DNA of 64,000 nucleotides from Rhododendron vialii (lineage: Eukaryota; Streptophyta; Magnoliopsida; Ericales; Ericaceae). The notes beneath the pieces are model-generated. The model worked only from the letters and a program-made list of their open reading frames with translations. It was not told the DNA's origin and did no database searches. The stretch lies in assembly GCF_030253575.1 (NCBI RefSeq), contig NC_080564.1, positions 9,282,501 through 9,346,500 of the forward strand. The letters are read 5' to 3'. Shown here piece by piece: positions 33,943-45,769 of the stretch (position 1 is its first letter; each line of letters begins with the position of its first letter). The position numbers were made by a program, and so were the translations under genes.

Positions 33943-34892
33943 AGGGGGAGCACCCTTTGGTGTAACCCAAAAATGAAGTTGTGTCACAAAAGTATTTTCC
34001 ACTTTTGTCCTAAAACAAAACAATATTTACTTTTCTCTGAGCTTTCCATGTACAAATTGTCTAGGGTAAGATGGTAAATACGTTACCTCAACTGCCACCT
34101 TTCTCTTTTTTATCCGCCTCAACTGCCTCCTGATACCCCACGTTCTCACTCTCTTTTCGTTTTGAGGAAGAACTCTTCCCTTCCTCAATCAACCTTACAT
34201 CGCTTTCCCTTCAATTTAATAGCTTATTCTTTCCGCTCTCAAATCTTCTATTCCACCAAATCTACCCAAACTACTCTCCCTTTGTCTCCCATTTGCTTAC
34301 TGCCATAGAGTATATCGAAGGGAGTTGAATGCAAATTGAAGGGACCAAAACCACACTAGACATAAAACGTACGTACACACGTCTTCTTCCCTGCCATTTT
34401 CTTCTTTATTTTTATTTTTTTGCAAGTTTAAATAATTTTCTTTCCCGTATTATTGCCTTCAATTTGTTCAGAAAATAATTTACGAGATAAAAAATTACAG
34501 GCTTCCCTATTAGTGATTTTGTTGCATGTTAAAAAAAGTTAACCCTATATCATTACCCGCTTAACAATTTATGGAAATTTTTATGAATAAATTTTACTCA
34601 ATTCAAGGTTCTATAAAAATTGGTACGTTCCAGTACTTAAAAATAATTTTATTTTAGATTAATTGTACATCTGGGGATTGGCAAAAACAAGTAGCTATTT
34701 GCCACTCCTGAAAGTGGCAATCAGTTCAAAAACTGAAGATAAAGAGTGGGATTAAGCTTAGAAAGAGTTTTCAGAGGATGTTTCAACAACTTGGGTCCAC
34801 AATCGTGCAAGCAAGACTTTGTACTCATAGGTAAATATTCGTGAGAACTTGTTCATCATAGACAAATGACCAAGATTGGGCTTGTGTTGGGC
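33943..34892. other. Intergenic, no gene seen
   Basis: AT-rich with a CT-rich patch at 34100-34290 and no convincing frame on either strand. Confidence 0.5.
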
Positions 34893-35647
34893 GGCGGTCG
34901 TAGCCAACGACAGCAGTACCGCTCAATGACCCCAGCTGAGTTTGAGATCTATCGTAAATAGGTCCTGGAGATGGGGGTACGTATATAATTCACGTACTTA
35001 TATTAGTTAATAGCTTTGAATATCTATCGGAATTTCAAACCTTTATTACCTGTATCGTATTGGATTGAGCATCTCCACTCGTTAGGGCCATATTGTAATC
35101 TCGAAAGCCAGAGTTTGTGCCATTATGCATGCAGTATTTTTTATGGTAACCAATGGTATTACATCGGTGATGATAGAGAGAAGAAATTTAACTTCCTATT
35201 GGCGATGTACAAGGGTTTGATGTCGTTATTCCCCCGGTGTGGGTAATTGCGGTTTAATTTACCCGTGCCCGAACTTTGAAAGGAATCCCTGTGTGTTTGA
35301 GGAGGTCAATCGTTGTGCAAGCAAGGCAATTGAAATCTATAACAAGGAACATGTACGATTTTCCTTCTTTCGTTTTTTCCTCTTCATTCCATCATTGCCT
35401 ATTTATTAGGTCATCTGACTCGGCATTACTGTCCAACTTCTTTCTTGTATCGTAGAATACAGAATACCGGTTTCTGAGGGTCATCAAGTTAAGCTCTATG
35501 GCAATTTCTGGTTGTAATCATTACATTACCTTTGAGGCTAATGCTAATGCTGCTGCTCCTATGCACTTCCAAGCTCTTGTTTATGCTGGAATCCCTAAGG
35601 ATAAGATAGAGGTTATCTCTTGTCGTCCTAAACCAAACTCACCGCAT
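34893..35647 (+). pseudogene. Cystatin-like (UPF0725-type) pseudogene, copy 2
   Basis: The same three blocks as copy 1 are at about 34893-34976 (TPAEFEIYRK, then in-frame TAG 34959-34961, then VLEMG), 35214-35352 and 35456-35647 (ending SCRPKPNSPH). The second block has five C instead of the six expected before GGTGTGGG, a one-base deletion that shifts the frame. The ATG end of block one is lost. Intron 1 is about 110 bases longer than in copy 1, containing a sequence absent there. Splice-site GT/AG pairs are kept. The stops differ from copy 1, so a functional ancestor existed when they separated. Confidence 0.6.
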
Positions 35648-36415
35648 GTATGTTTTTGTTCAAGTTCTTTTATTTCTCGTCGTGATAGTATTGGTAATTA
35701 TGGTTTTTTGCATTGTTATAAACTTATTTCTTTCCCTTTGGACACTTGTACACTCACCGATGAACCTTCCATAATGCAAATATTTAGAAGGTTTATTTTC
35801 TTGACTTATTTGATGGGTCCACATCAAGTTTTTTTTGGCATAACAGAGAGGGAAAATTTAAAAGGGAATATATGAAGTAGTTAAACTCATGGGCTTCTTC
35901 CTAAAGGGAAGTGACTGGAGAGTTCAGGCATATCGATTATGCGCCTTTCCTTAACTTCCTTGTGAAGTGCTAGTCTTGCCTATATTTTTCAACTAGAGGA
36001 GTATGGATTCAAAGGATTTTGGGTTTGCGAATTTCCATTAGATATTTTTGTGATAATTGTTGAAAAGAGTAAGGAACCTTTGGAATGACAAATGTATTTT
36101 CTTAGTTGGCACGGGTGTGTTTGGGGTGACTTTAGGCTTTGTATGGAAAGATACCATGCCCTTGTGTGATACAATGGAAAGAAGGTTTTCTTTCAAAGGT
36201 AAAATCGGGAGAGGTTGTCTTACAAAGTACAAGAGTCTAAGAGAAGGAAGAAAAGGCTCAAGCTGAAGTTGAAAGAGAGGTTGAGATGTTTACATGTAAG
36301 GTGAGTTATCAATGTACGCGATTGCAGTGGTTTGGTATAAGGGGTGGGGTCTATTATGGAGAATGTATAACTGCCTTTTCCTCTTGAAACTTGGGTTATT
36401 TGATTGAATGCCTTG
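35648..36415. other. Flank between pseudogene copy 2 and repeat copy B
   Basis: Only short overlapping random frames on both strands; no family recognised. Confidence 0.4.
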
Positions 36416-37524
36416 ATTGTTGATTCTATCTTATATACACATTCACCTTCTTAGTGGACGGCTAGGATTATGTTAATCCAATGGCTCTCATTCTCCTTCC
36501 AAAATCTCCCAATAAAATCTGTGCGCTTCTCCATATCCCCACAATGATCTAGACCTTTCCATACTGATTTAGCACATGGTAGAGTCTTTTACCATTTTCT
36601 CAACATTCTCGATTATTCTAAACTTTTTTTCATTATTGAGAAAGAGAAAACTTTTACTTTTCGGATTTGTCTCACCGAAAATTGTTTATTGTTTTTTTTT
36701 TTCAAACATGACCAAAAAAATTTCCTTTTCAAAATGAATACATATGTAAAAATTTTTGATTAAAAAATTTAGAAAAATTCACATAAAACAAGAAAATTTC
36801 CGGAAAGAAAGCAAACAAACAAAACGAGCCAAACGGGTAGAGTTAGTCTAAGGTAGGGAGGGAATTAGGGGTTTTAGATGGAATAAGGAGTTGGCACATG
36901 TTTTTTGTTTCCCATTTCTGGAGGTAAGTTACCACATTTCGATGTTCATGCTTGAGGTCTGTTAGGAATACTGTCGAGCATTTGGAACCTTTTTTTTGGT
37001 TATCATGTATCAGAAATTCTCAAATGTCTTGCCCAATAGCATGACCCTGCAGGCATTCGTCTCTTATATATCTACAAGCAAATGTTCGTGCCTTAAAATA
37101 CGTTGGAATGAAACATAGTCTAAACTTAAATAAATTATTTGTTTTACCCAACCGCTCTATGCGATAGTCGTAATCACCACAAAGTGTCAATTACCAAGTA
37201 GATATATTTACGTAAAAGACAATATTTACGTAGATATACATTGCCTAAAAAGTGAGGGTAGAAAAGTATGAATTTATTAAAATAATATTCTCTGTATCTT
37301 TTTAAAAAAAAAAATAATCCGATGGCTACAAAGTTAACATGAAATGATCTAACGGTCATAGAGGCTGCTCTCGTTTATATGCCTAGACATTTTTAACAAA
37401 AACTTTGTTTTAAAACTACATGAAACGAAAAGTCACAACCTCATGTCTCATCTTCTTGGGGCCACGTGCTAGGACTTCAACACTTGATCCCTTGCACTCA
37501 AACACTGTCCCTGCAAGAGCACCT
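36416..37524. repeat. Triplicated segment, copy B
   Basis: It is collinear with copy A from TTGTTGATTCTA (36416 against 31574) to TTGCACTCAAACACTGTCCC (37493 against 32859) with few substitutions, and it lacks the Stowaway MITE. It lies just downstream of cystatin-like pseudogene 2. Confidence 0.85.
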
Positions 37525-38019
37525 CTCTTGAGATCAATTGATTGCATAACAAGAGGAGAACTAGAAGATGGAGAGGGGGGAAAAACTCTTGCATCAATGT
37601 GAAAATTTTACAATAAAATGTTCAGAATGCAGTGTGGCAACAGTACACTTTTTTCTGGGGGAATGAGAGGACCGTTCCAAATGGATACGGTGGCTATGCA
37701 GAATGCAGTGCTACCAATATTATGCGTTGGACTGCTTTCAGAAAACGATAATCGGCAGCGATATTTCTATGTACTTCAACGACTACGAAATCTTGAATTT
37801 CCGGTATTAGTGTGGCATTTTGAGGGATCTCTTTCAAGCAATCAAGCTCACCTTTTAAATTCTAGGCCGGTAACTCATTGATTTCTATATTATATTAGGA
37901 AAATTAACCTCCTTTTAACTTGGAAAAAATGTTTAACCTTTAATTTCAGTTCCAATTAAGATGTAAAACAAGTTATGTTCATACATCACGACAGTTAAAT
38001 CATCTTTTGATTTGCTTTA

Positions 38020-38606
38020 TTGATATTGTTATTGGGGCCGGAATCCTCGGTCCATACTTGTGGATTTTGTGGATAAGTGGCACGGAAACCGAGGAGAGGA
38101 TAATGCCGAGAGGCGAAGGCAAGGGCTCCGTGGAGCCCACGATGACATATATGTATGATGCAAAGGACATGTGGGATAGGCAAGCATGCCCTAAGCAGCC
38201 ACGGACGCCGTTTGGTGAAGGAGGAGGACGTGTGGGAAGGTACGGACATGACCCTGATGACAGGGATTGGGAACGGACCAATCACTAGCGGACACTGGGA
38301 GAGATATCCCGGATTCAGGGGATATCCTTGTACGGACCGACGTGAGCGACCTGGTGAGTGGGTGAGTCAGGAGGAAGGGAGAGATATAAATACAAGACCA
38401 AGCCATTTAAGGGTAATGAATCTCTCTTCTATAAGACCACTGACTTCATCATCGGAGCGTCTTTCCGGCTACCTTGGCCAGAGTGCGCTAACGGTGTTTT
38501 AAGTGTGCAGTACTTTGAAAGAGCAAGCAAGGCTTGAGGCGAAGCTCACTGGTTCGAACTAGATACTCGTATTCGACGACTGTACAATTAGTGCCGTCTG
38601 TGGGAA
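38020..38606 (+). mobile_element. LTR and primer-binding-site remnant of a Gypsy-type element
   Basis: A TATA box in AGATATAAATACAAGACC (about 38385-38400) is followed by a CT-rich leader, an end at ...ACTGTACA (38586) and directly by ATTAGTGCCGTCTGTGGGAA, the arrangement at the LTR/PBS junction of many plant Gypsy elements (GCGCCGTCTGTGGGA type). The 5' boundary of the LTR is not fixed. There is no gag or pol after it, so this is a fragment. Confidence 0.5.
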
Positions 38607-39265
38607 ACATTTTATAAATGCATTGTTTGGTTGCCTTTTTTAAAATTTTTTGGTTTGATTTTTGAGGTAACGAGTGAAAAGAGAAATGAGAGTAATGATT
38701 AAAAATAAGGTAATACGTACTGTTTTTGGATTTGGTAATAGTATCAATAATGCATCAGTTTTACTTGAAATGAAGAATCCTTCAAACGCATTCAATTGAA
38801 ATAACAACCACTATATATGCAGTATACAATAGTACGTCATGCCAAATTACGATTTCCTCACAAATGATACAATGGGTAATCATTGAATGAGAAAACAAAC
38901 TGGGCAGTGGGCAACATCACTGAGATTTTAACAAAGAAGTAGACCAACAAAATGATGCAGTCACTCCTTCTAGTGCTTCGTTAGGAAAATAACTGGCAGG
39001 GAAGTTGAATCTTAACAAATAGGTCTTTCTTTCCCTCTTGAATTCTACGGCATTCAGTTTGCGGCGAATTTTCAAAACGTAGAAGAACATAGAGGTGCAA
39101 CCTGAACCTTCCAAAGTGCCGAAATATAGTTAACAAAGATATCAGTATATTAACCCCGACCTCCGTTATGTGTGTTGAGTTCGCCTTTTCTAAATTTTTG
39201 TTAAATTTTTATGATATTCTTTGGATTAATCATCTGCCACGACAAGTGAAGTCTTAAAAGTAGTA
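38607..39265. other. Intergenic, no gene seen
   Basis: AT-rich, only short random frames. Confidence 0.5.
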
Positions 39266-39502
39266 CTCCCTCCATCCCATAATGTTTGGTATTTTCAGGA
39301 ATGCGTGTTATTTTTAAATTGCATATATCTTTTAATTCATAATGTTTTAGGCAATTTTTGAACTTCGTATAATAGAACAAATTAAACTCTATCAAACAAG
39401 ATCCATATTGCTCATAAAAAAATATTGTGGATTAAAAGATATTGTTAATTTTTTCATAAGGCTGAAATAGTGAAAGTGTCAAACATTATGGGACGGAGGG
39501 AG
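39266..39502. mobile_element. Stowaway-like MITE with TA duplication
   Basis: CTCCCTCCATCCCATAATGT at the left and ACATTATGGGACGGAGGGAG at the right are terminal inverted repeats; TA flanks both sides (39264-39265, 39503-39504). 237 bases, non-coding. Confidence 0.92.
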
Positions 39503-39812
39503 TAAAAAATTTTGATCAAGAGCCAAAAAAAAAAAGTTTTCTAAAGACAAAAAAAATATCAAAAACTATCTTTTTTTTGTCTAAAGTGTCGTCTTATATG
39601 ATAATTTTTTCAACATCAGTTCACATTTTTACATTTTTCTAATTCCTCTCGTCAGGACGAATGATTAATCCAAAAAATTGTGACGAAAAGCTCAATAAAA
39701 ATTGCAATAAACTCAACAGAATATGTGCACTGTGCAGCCTCCTCTCATTGATGTCCTAGCCGCCTTTGTTATCTCTCACCAAACCTTGAATAAACTATGA
39801 GAATTGTAAAAG

Positions 39813-40387
39813 GAGAATAAATTCTTTACACTGTCGGTGTAAATATTTGTTTTCTCCAAATCAATTGCATTACAACAAGTGTCAAAACAATGGTACCAAT
39901 TAATAAAACATGGCGACATGGCGCAATGCAATTGATTTGAAGGAAACAAATATTATTTACACCGGCGATGTAAAAATTTTATCAGAAAGTCTACACACAC
40001 ATACAATCTGTGCACAGATTGTGCACAGATTTTGTTGTGGGGTCCATCACAGGTCCCACACAAATCATCCGAACCGTTCATTAAATGTAAAATATTTTTT
40101 CAAGGGTCTCCGTAAAAAATAATCTCAATCCGATACCTATAGATACTCGATTCAATCGTATAACTTTTCATTATCCGAAAATCTGAATGAAAAGTTAGAT
40201 GGTTAGATGAAGCACATATAGGTATTGGATTGAGCTTATTTTTTACGGGGTCCCTTGAAAAAATGTTTTACATTTAATGAACGGCTTGGATGATTTGTGT
40301 GGGACCCGTGGTGGGCCCCACAACAAAATCTGTGCACAATCTGTGCACAAAAATCTGTGTGGATAGCACAGCTCAAAATTTATTCTC
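39813..40387. mobile_element. Mutator-like MITE with 9-bp duplication, interrupted
   Basis: GAGAATAAATTCTTTACACT at the left pairs with the right end AAAATTTATTCTC and with the inner TTTACACCGGCGATGTAAAA. TTGTAAAAG at 39804-39812 and 40388-40396 is an exact 9-bp target-site duplication. The element is split by the insertion at 39983-40373; without it the element is about 180 bases. Confidence 0.8.
39983..40373. mobile_element. Second Mutator-like foldback nested in the first
   Basis: The arms ACAATCTGTGCACAGATTGT GCACAG ... GTTGTGGGGTCC ... CCCACACAAATCATC and their reverse complement on the right pair over about 150 bases around a centre near 40180. AAATTTTAT (39974-39982) and AAAATTTAT (40374-40382) flank it as a slightly decayed 9-bp target-site duplication. 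The insertion is inside the 39813-40387 element. Confidence 0.75.
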
Positions 40388-41703
40388 TTGTAAAAGAGGC
40401 AAACACAAACCAAGCAGAATGCATGTTTAACGAAATATATAGAATCACATCATTGAAATAGCTATATCAATTGCATCCAAATAAATGTATAACCAACATA
40501 ACCACCCCACTTGTAAATGCTTCCATTTTTTTTGCCCCAATTGCGTCGATAATTCCAATAGGACTTCCATTGTTCCCCTCTTACCTCATTTATATGAAAA
40601 TCACTTGGCACAAATCCTAGACAATTTCATTTGCATTTGTTCTCTCTGCTCAGGAGATCATAGATGTTGGGTGTCTACCAATGTTTTGAAATCTGGACCA
40701 TTAAGTGAACCGGAAAAGGGACCGGGCGGACGGCGGTTGAACCAGAATTAAATCGTGACATCATAATTATATTTAAAATTAATAATGAATATATTAGACA
40801 ACTGATAATTAAATCCAACCTATATTAAGATGTAAAAGTTTACTTATTTAAAAGATATATACACAAAAGATGAGGAGTTGAGCTATTCTTCGCACTCAAC
40901 ACTTTCGGGACAATCCTACATCGGTAAGAAAATGAATTTGAGGCAACAAGGGAGTATATATATAAAACAGAGTGGGCTGGAAAAGCTGTTTGACAGTTGT
41001 TTCATGCGTGTGAGCCGTAGCTTTCAATACATAGTGGGTTATTTTCAATTCAAATTTTAGATGGTTCGGTTCGATCAACACGTTGCCAGTTCCCACGGTT
41101 CGATGGTTTAACTGCCGTTAGCGAATGGTTTATGTAAATTAGGCCGGTTTTGCAAATGCAATGGTTTTCTGGTTGATCTGAACCGGACCAAGGGTCGGTC
41201 AACAGTTTAGTATGGTTTTATGGGCAGGAGAGCCCATACCTTTGCCTATCTTCTCACGGTTGGCGTATGTCTAGAGGATTAAGATTACCCGTTTTGGAGG
41301 AACTATGGAGGATTGGTAAAGCCTAAAAAAAACTGCCCCCTCTGATTTATATACTAGCTAATCTTGTATTTCTTTCGTAGCAAAGAAGGTCTAGGATCCA
41401 AGGCTTTCATACCTTTCCTCACGCAACACCGCTAGATGTGGTCAGCCATACCTTATTGCCATATCTGTCTATTGGTCCTTCCGAGACTACAGTAATGTAA
41501 GTTCCACTTGCACACCTCGGCCTTAAAACCTATTTGTTGACCATTTTCGTGCTGGAGTGTGTTGTGTCCCCATCACATTAATTTTCTTTTGCGAGTGGAT
41601 GGATCTTGAGGAGAAAAATGGTCAATATGTTAAAGCCGAAGGAAAACCCGCAACAACAATTGAGGGACTCGAAACATCGAACATCAAATGGGAGGCACAT
41701 ATT

Positions 41704-42465
41704 TAACAACTTTTAGAGAGAGAAAGAGAGATAAGAACAGATCTCAATTTCATTTACTCTGTTCAACTAGCTTTTATAGAAACTAGCTATCACTACTTAT
41801 ACGAAATTACAGATGAAATGAACATGAAATGATAATCAAAAATCAACTGAATTTACATACTGAATTACACTGCAATTCAACCATCTAACTGCCAACGAGA
41901 CCAGTTGGTGGAGCTGCTAAGTTGATTGGAATAGTTAGAGGTCCCACTGAGTCAGTTGAGCACGTGGAGCTAGTGTTGACTTGGTCAACACCACTTAACA
42001 CACCCCCGCAAACTAAGGGTGGAGGAATGAACAGCCTCAATTTGTCTTTAAGACACTGAAGCCTGCCTATAGTGAGAGGCTCGGTGAAGATATCTGTTAA
42101 GTTTGCAAGTGTGAAGGTACAAACTTGATAACCAACTGTTTACTCAACACTTTTTATCGGATGAAAGTGAAAATCTACTCCAACATGCTTAGTGCGAGCA
42201 TGAAAAATGGGATTAGAGGCTAAGGCAATTGCAGAAATATTATCACACCACAAGATAGGTGGAGATGAAACACAGACATGTAAATCTTTAAAAAGCTGAG
42301 TAAACCACATGACCTCAGCTGTTGTATTAGCCAAAGCCTTATATTCTGCTTTGGTGGAGGAACGAGCCACTATGGCTTGCTTTAAGTGGAGTTGCTAAGT
42401 TGATTGGAATAGTTGGAGGTCCACTGAGTCAGTTGAGCACGTGGAGCAACACTGGCCACTTAACA
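41704..42465 (-). mobile_element. Internally deleted Copia retrotransposon, minus orientation
   Basis: The 3' LTR is 41704-42000 (reads TGTTAAGTGGTGTTGACC on the minus strand). Before it lies a polypurine tract (minus-strand GTTTGCGGGGG), then the end of pol at 42140-42385. After a deletion junction comes the first about 78 bases of the 5' LTR (42388-42465, again TGTTAAGTGG). ATATT at 41699-41703 and 42466-42470 is the target-site duplication. Repeat copy A keeps a single GCACATATTCTAC, the empty site. Confidence 0.8.
42140..42385 (-). pseudogene. Copia RNase H C-terminal fragment
   Basis: [52 protein letters not shown] and [13 protein letters not shown] are the standard C-terminal RNase H motifs of plant Ty1/Copia polyproteins. 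Everything upstream is deleted at about 42386, where sequence jumps into the 5' LTR. Non-functional remnant. Confidence 0.9.
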
Positions 42466-42798
42466 ATATTCTACTTTTGATTTATGTGCTTCATTTTCTT
42501 GCAATTTTCATGAAAATTCTTATTTAGATGAAAATTCTTATTTAGACTTAAAATTATTAACATGTTTCTAGTTGTCGATTCTACCTTATATATGCATTCA
42601 CCTCCTTAGTGGGATGGCTGGGATTATCTTAATCCAATGGCTCTCATTCCTTCCAGAATCTCCCAATAAAATCTGTGTGCTTCCCCATATTCTCCACAAT
42701 GATCTAGAACTTTTCATACAGCTTTAGCACATGATAAGAGTCTTTTTTCCATTTTCTCAACATTCTCGATTATTCTTAACTTTTTTCATCAATAAAGA

Positions 42799-43372
42799 TG
42801 ATGTAGAACACGTGGAGACCCAATTTTATGATCAATTAAACCGGTCGAAGCCTCGGAAGTCCAAACGTTGTTTAATTGCAAATTACCCAATTTGGCAACT
42901 TTCAGACGAGCTCGGTTTGGGCCCAAACTTGGTAGGCTGACTTATTTTTGCGCTACGATCAATATTCACCACCCTAAGTTGTGATTGATGATGTTTTTCG
43001 GCCTAATTCCTTCGTTTAAGCCTCCAATTAGACGTTTTTGCCGTTTTAGGAAATATTTGTTCCATTAATAACTTTTAGCGTATAATTCCGTAGGAGTTGA
43101 TTCTTACGGAATTATACGATAAAAGGTATTTTAGTCATCAACTCGCCCAAATTTTGAGAATTTTCGTTTTTGAGTTAGGGTTTTGCTAGGGTTACACATT
43201 TTTCCTATAAAAGGAGTTGTAACTTGCAACCTAATGTTTATGCTGCTTTTTATCAATATTATTCAAACTTTGTCTCTTTCTCTTGTGGATTCAAAAACTG
43301 CTCGTGGCTACGAGCACCGATCATTCGTTTGATTAGTACGCAACTAATATCTTTGTTAATTCCGTTGCGTCA
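42799..43372 (+). mobile_element. Solo LTR, 574 bases
   Basis: It begins TGATGTAGAACACG and ends TTCCGTTGCGTCA. AAAGA flanks both sides (42794-42798, 43373-43377). CCTATAAAAGGAGTTG at 43205-43220 is a good TATA box, placed as in the U3/R region of an LTR. Copies A and B of the surrounding repeat have one uninterrupted AAAGA here. No internal region remains, so it arose by LTR-LTR recombination. Confidence 0.85.
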
Positions 43373-43981
43373 AAAGAAAAAACCTTTACTTTTCGGATTC
43401 GTTTCACCGAGAATTGTTCGTTGTTTTTTTTTTCAGACATGACCAGGAATTTTTTTCTTGTTGAAATGGATAAATAAGTAAAAAAATTTGATAAAAAAAG
43501 TGAGAAAAATTCACATAAAACTAAAAAATTCCTGAAAAGTAAGCAAACGAGCCAAACGGGTAGAGTTAGACAAAGGTAGGGAAGGAATTTGGGGTTTTAG
43601 ATGGAATAGCCGACTGATTTACCTGCTATCAGTGCTGCTGCTCATGTTAGTTCTGAGCCCAGTTATGCGGGCTAAGGCGCCTTTATTAGTCAACTTTTCG
43701 GGGTTGGCACTTCTTTTTTTTTTTTTTTTTTTTGAGGTAAGTTACCACATTTCCATGTTCATGCTTTAGGTCTGTTAGGAATACTGTCCTGCATTTGGAT
43801 CTTTTTTGGTAATCATGTTCACAAATTCTCAAATGTCTTGCCCATAGCGTGACCCCGCTGGCATTTGTCTCTTAAATATTTTTTTTTGTAAAAATTCTAT
43901 TTGCTACAAATCTTATAATGTAACAAATGTAATCTTATAATGTAACAAACATTTGTTACATTATAACTTCCACTTTTTATA

Positions 43982-44252
43982 CTCTCTCCGTCCCTTTTTA
44001 AGTGTCCTGCTTCGTAATTCCAACTTATTAAAAAGACATCATCATTATACTTTTCACATCAACTTTTTCCTCTACTTTCTCTACTTACCCATCATCATTA
44101 CACTTTTACTCATTTACTTTTCAAAAAGAAATCTACTTTTAGGGGTAAAATAGACAATGCACCAACTTTTACCCACTAACTTTACAAAATGGACACTTAT
44201 TAAGGGACAGCCCAAAATGAAATACTGGACTCTAAAAAGGCGACGGAGGGAG
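43982..44252. mobile_element. Stowaway-like MITE with TA duplication
   Basis: CTCTCTCCGTCCCTTTTTAA at the left and GGCGACGGAGGGAG at the right are inverted, with TA on both sides (43980-43981, 44253-44254). 271 bases, non-coding, third of this type in the window. Confidence 0.85.
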
Positions 44253-44380
44253 TAGTGTCTAAAACACAATGATAACATTTATAGTTACAAAAAAGTATAA
44301 TTTTGAGAAAGTGACGACCGTGGAATGAGAAAAGAAATAGCAAATAGAAGAGCTATTTTGGTCCAAGAGATACTTTCTAA

Positions 44381-45082
44381 GGCCATCCACAGTGGTATAA
44401 TGAAAAGCCAATTATTTTTAAAATTAACAATGTTGATATAAAAGATGGCTCATAATGGTATAATCAAACTTAGCAACATCCTTAGAAATATTCAAATTTT
44501 CAGCTTTGAATAACCAAAAGTAACAACCTTTTTCAATAATCAAATTTTGTGGACCCCACGCCACATAAGTTAACTAGTTCCAAAATTTGTATACACGCAT
44601 ATTTCAACTGGTATTTTCTTATTCTCATTCGCCTACTCTATATCTTTTTCACTTCACCCACAAACTATCTCTTTCTTTCCTTCCAAAAGTGAAACTCATA
44701 TCTCATGATCATCTACAATTCAACCCATCGTCGTCGGATTAAGGTATTTTAACTCTTCTTTTCTGTTTCTATTTTTTCCCCACAAAAAAATTCATAATAT
44801 GAGGAAAGGAATTCACCAATTTTTTCCTTAAAATTAAGGAAAGGAATTGATATATATATTTGCCCAAAAAAAACTTAAATGGAAGGAAGTGAATAACGAG
44901 AAATAAAGAGGGAGAGAGAGAGAGAGAGTGAAATTATAGTGAACCCCTTATTTTGATTATGAACTAGAAGTGACCATTATGAATCTCAATATTATTAAGC
45001 TTAGCAACCTCTTAAATGAATAATCAAAAGCGATGTGTCAACTTTTGATTATCTTTTTTTGATTATACCGTTGTGGATGGCC
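44381..45082. mobile_element. Tourist/PIF-type MITE with TAA duplication
   Basis: GGCCATCCACAGTGGTATAA T at the left and ATTATACCGTTGTGGATGGC C at the right are terminal inverted repeats; TAA flanks both ends (44378-44380, 45083-45085). 702 bases. A (GA)n tract lies inside at 44909-44930. Its ends are related to those of the element at 32906-33939. Confidence 0.85.
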
Positions 45083-45245
45083 TAAGCGTCTATTTTCGTA
45101 AACGGAGCGGTGAGTCACTAGTTGAAGCTTAAATGGACTCAAACTGTGGGTTTTTTGCCAAACTAGATGAACGAAGAAACATGGCCTCAATGAGTCAAAT
45201 TGCATTCAAAATATAAATATATCAAGCCTACAGTCGCAAGACTAA

Positions 45246-45357
45246 TGGGCCTTTGCGAGCCGAACGATACTATCTCTCAGGACCACAATTAATGGGCCCA
45301 ACAGCCTCTCCAACCCAACCGAGTTACTATCTATATATGACCATAAGCCCTAAACTG
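45246..45357 (+). promoter_or_regulatory. Site II / telo-box promoter of the small membrane-protein gene
   Basis: Two TGGGCC site II elements (45246-45251, 45293-45298), a TATATAT (45332-45338) and a telo-box-like AAGCCCTAAAC (45345-45355) lie within 175 bases upstream of the ATG at 45418. In plants this combination marks constitutively expressed nuclear genes, many for mitochondrial or ribosomal proteins. That function is an inference from promoter architecture. Confidence 0.55.
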
Positions 45358-45370
45358 CAGAGACGATTTC

Positions 45371-45403
<33 letters not shown>

Positions 45404-45404
45404 C
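45371..45404 (+). repeat. (CT)n microsatellite in the 5' leader
   Basis: A CT dinucleotide run of about 30 bases directly upstream of the ATG at 45418, a common feature of plant 5' leaders. Confidence 0.9.
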
Positions 45405-45417
45405 TTTGACTTTTGGA

Positions 45418-45713
45418 ATGTTCGGCCGGAAGAGGTTTCTGTCGTTCCCCCTGGTCATCGGAGCGGTTATGTAAGCATCTCTTATTTCCTTCTTTGTACT
45501 ATATGGTATACTATCCAGGCTTAAAGTAATGTAGAGGAACTTCAAATAATGCCCTGAAATGCTGCATCGAATCCGGTTGGATTGACCCTAATTATCTTGT
45601 GCAAAGCATCAGACCCAACTCGTGTAGAATCTGCTGGGTGCCTGTATAGGTACCAACACGGGCTATAGCATTTCTGGATGTAAAGAGGGAAATTCGCTTT
45701 TCCATATTCATCA

Positions 45714-45769
<56 letters not shown>

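Larger units (their letters stand above)
40620..43882. repeat. Triplicated segment, copy C, with several insertions
   Basis: It is collinear with copy A but broken by an insertion at about 40683-41220, a truncated Copia element (41704-42465) and a solo LTR (42799-43372). Shared blocks include CTCAGGAGATCAT (40650), CCCGTTTTGGAGGAACTATG (41289), AACAACAATTGAGGGAC (41653), TTCACCTCCTTAGTGGGATG (42597) and GAGGTAAGTTACCACATTTC (43733). Copy A shows the empty sites of both retroelements. Confidence 0.8.
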
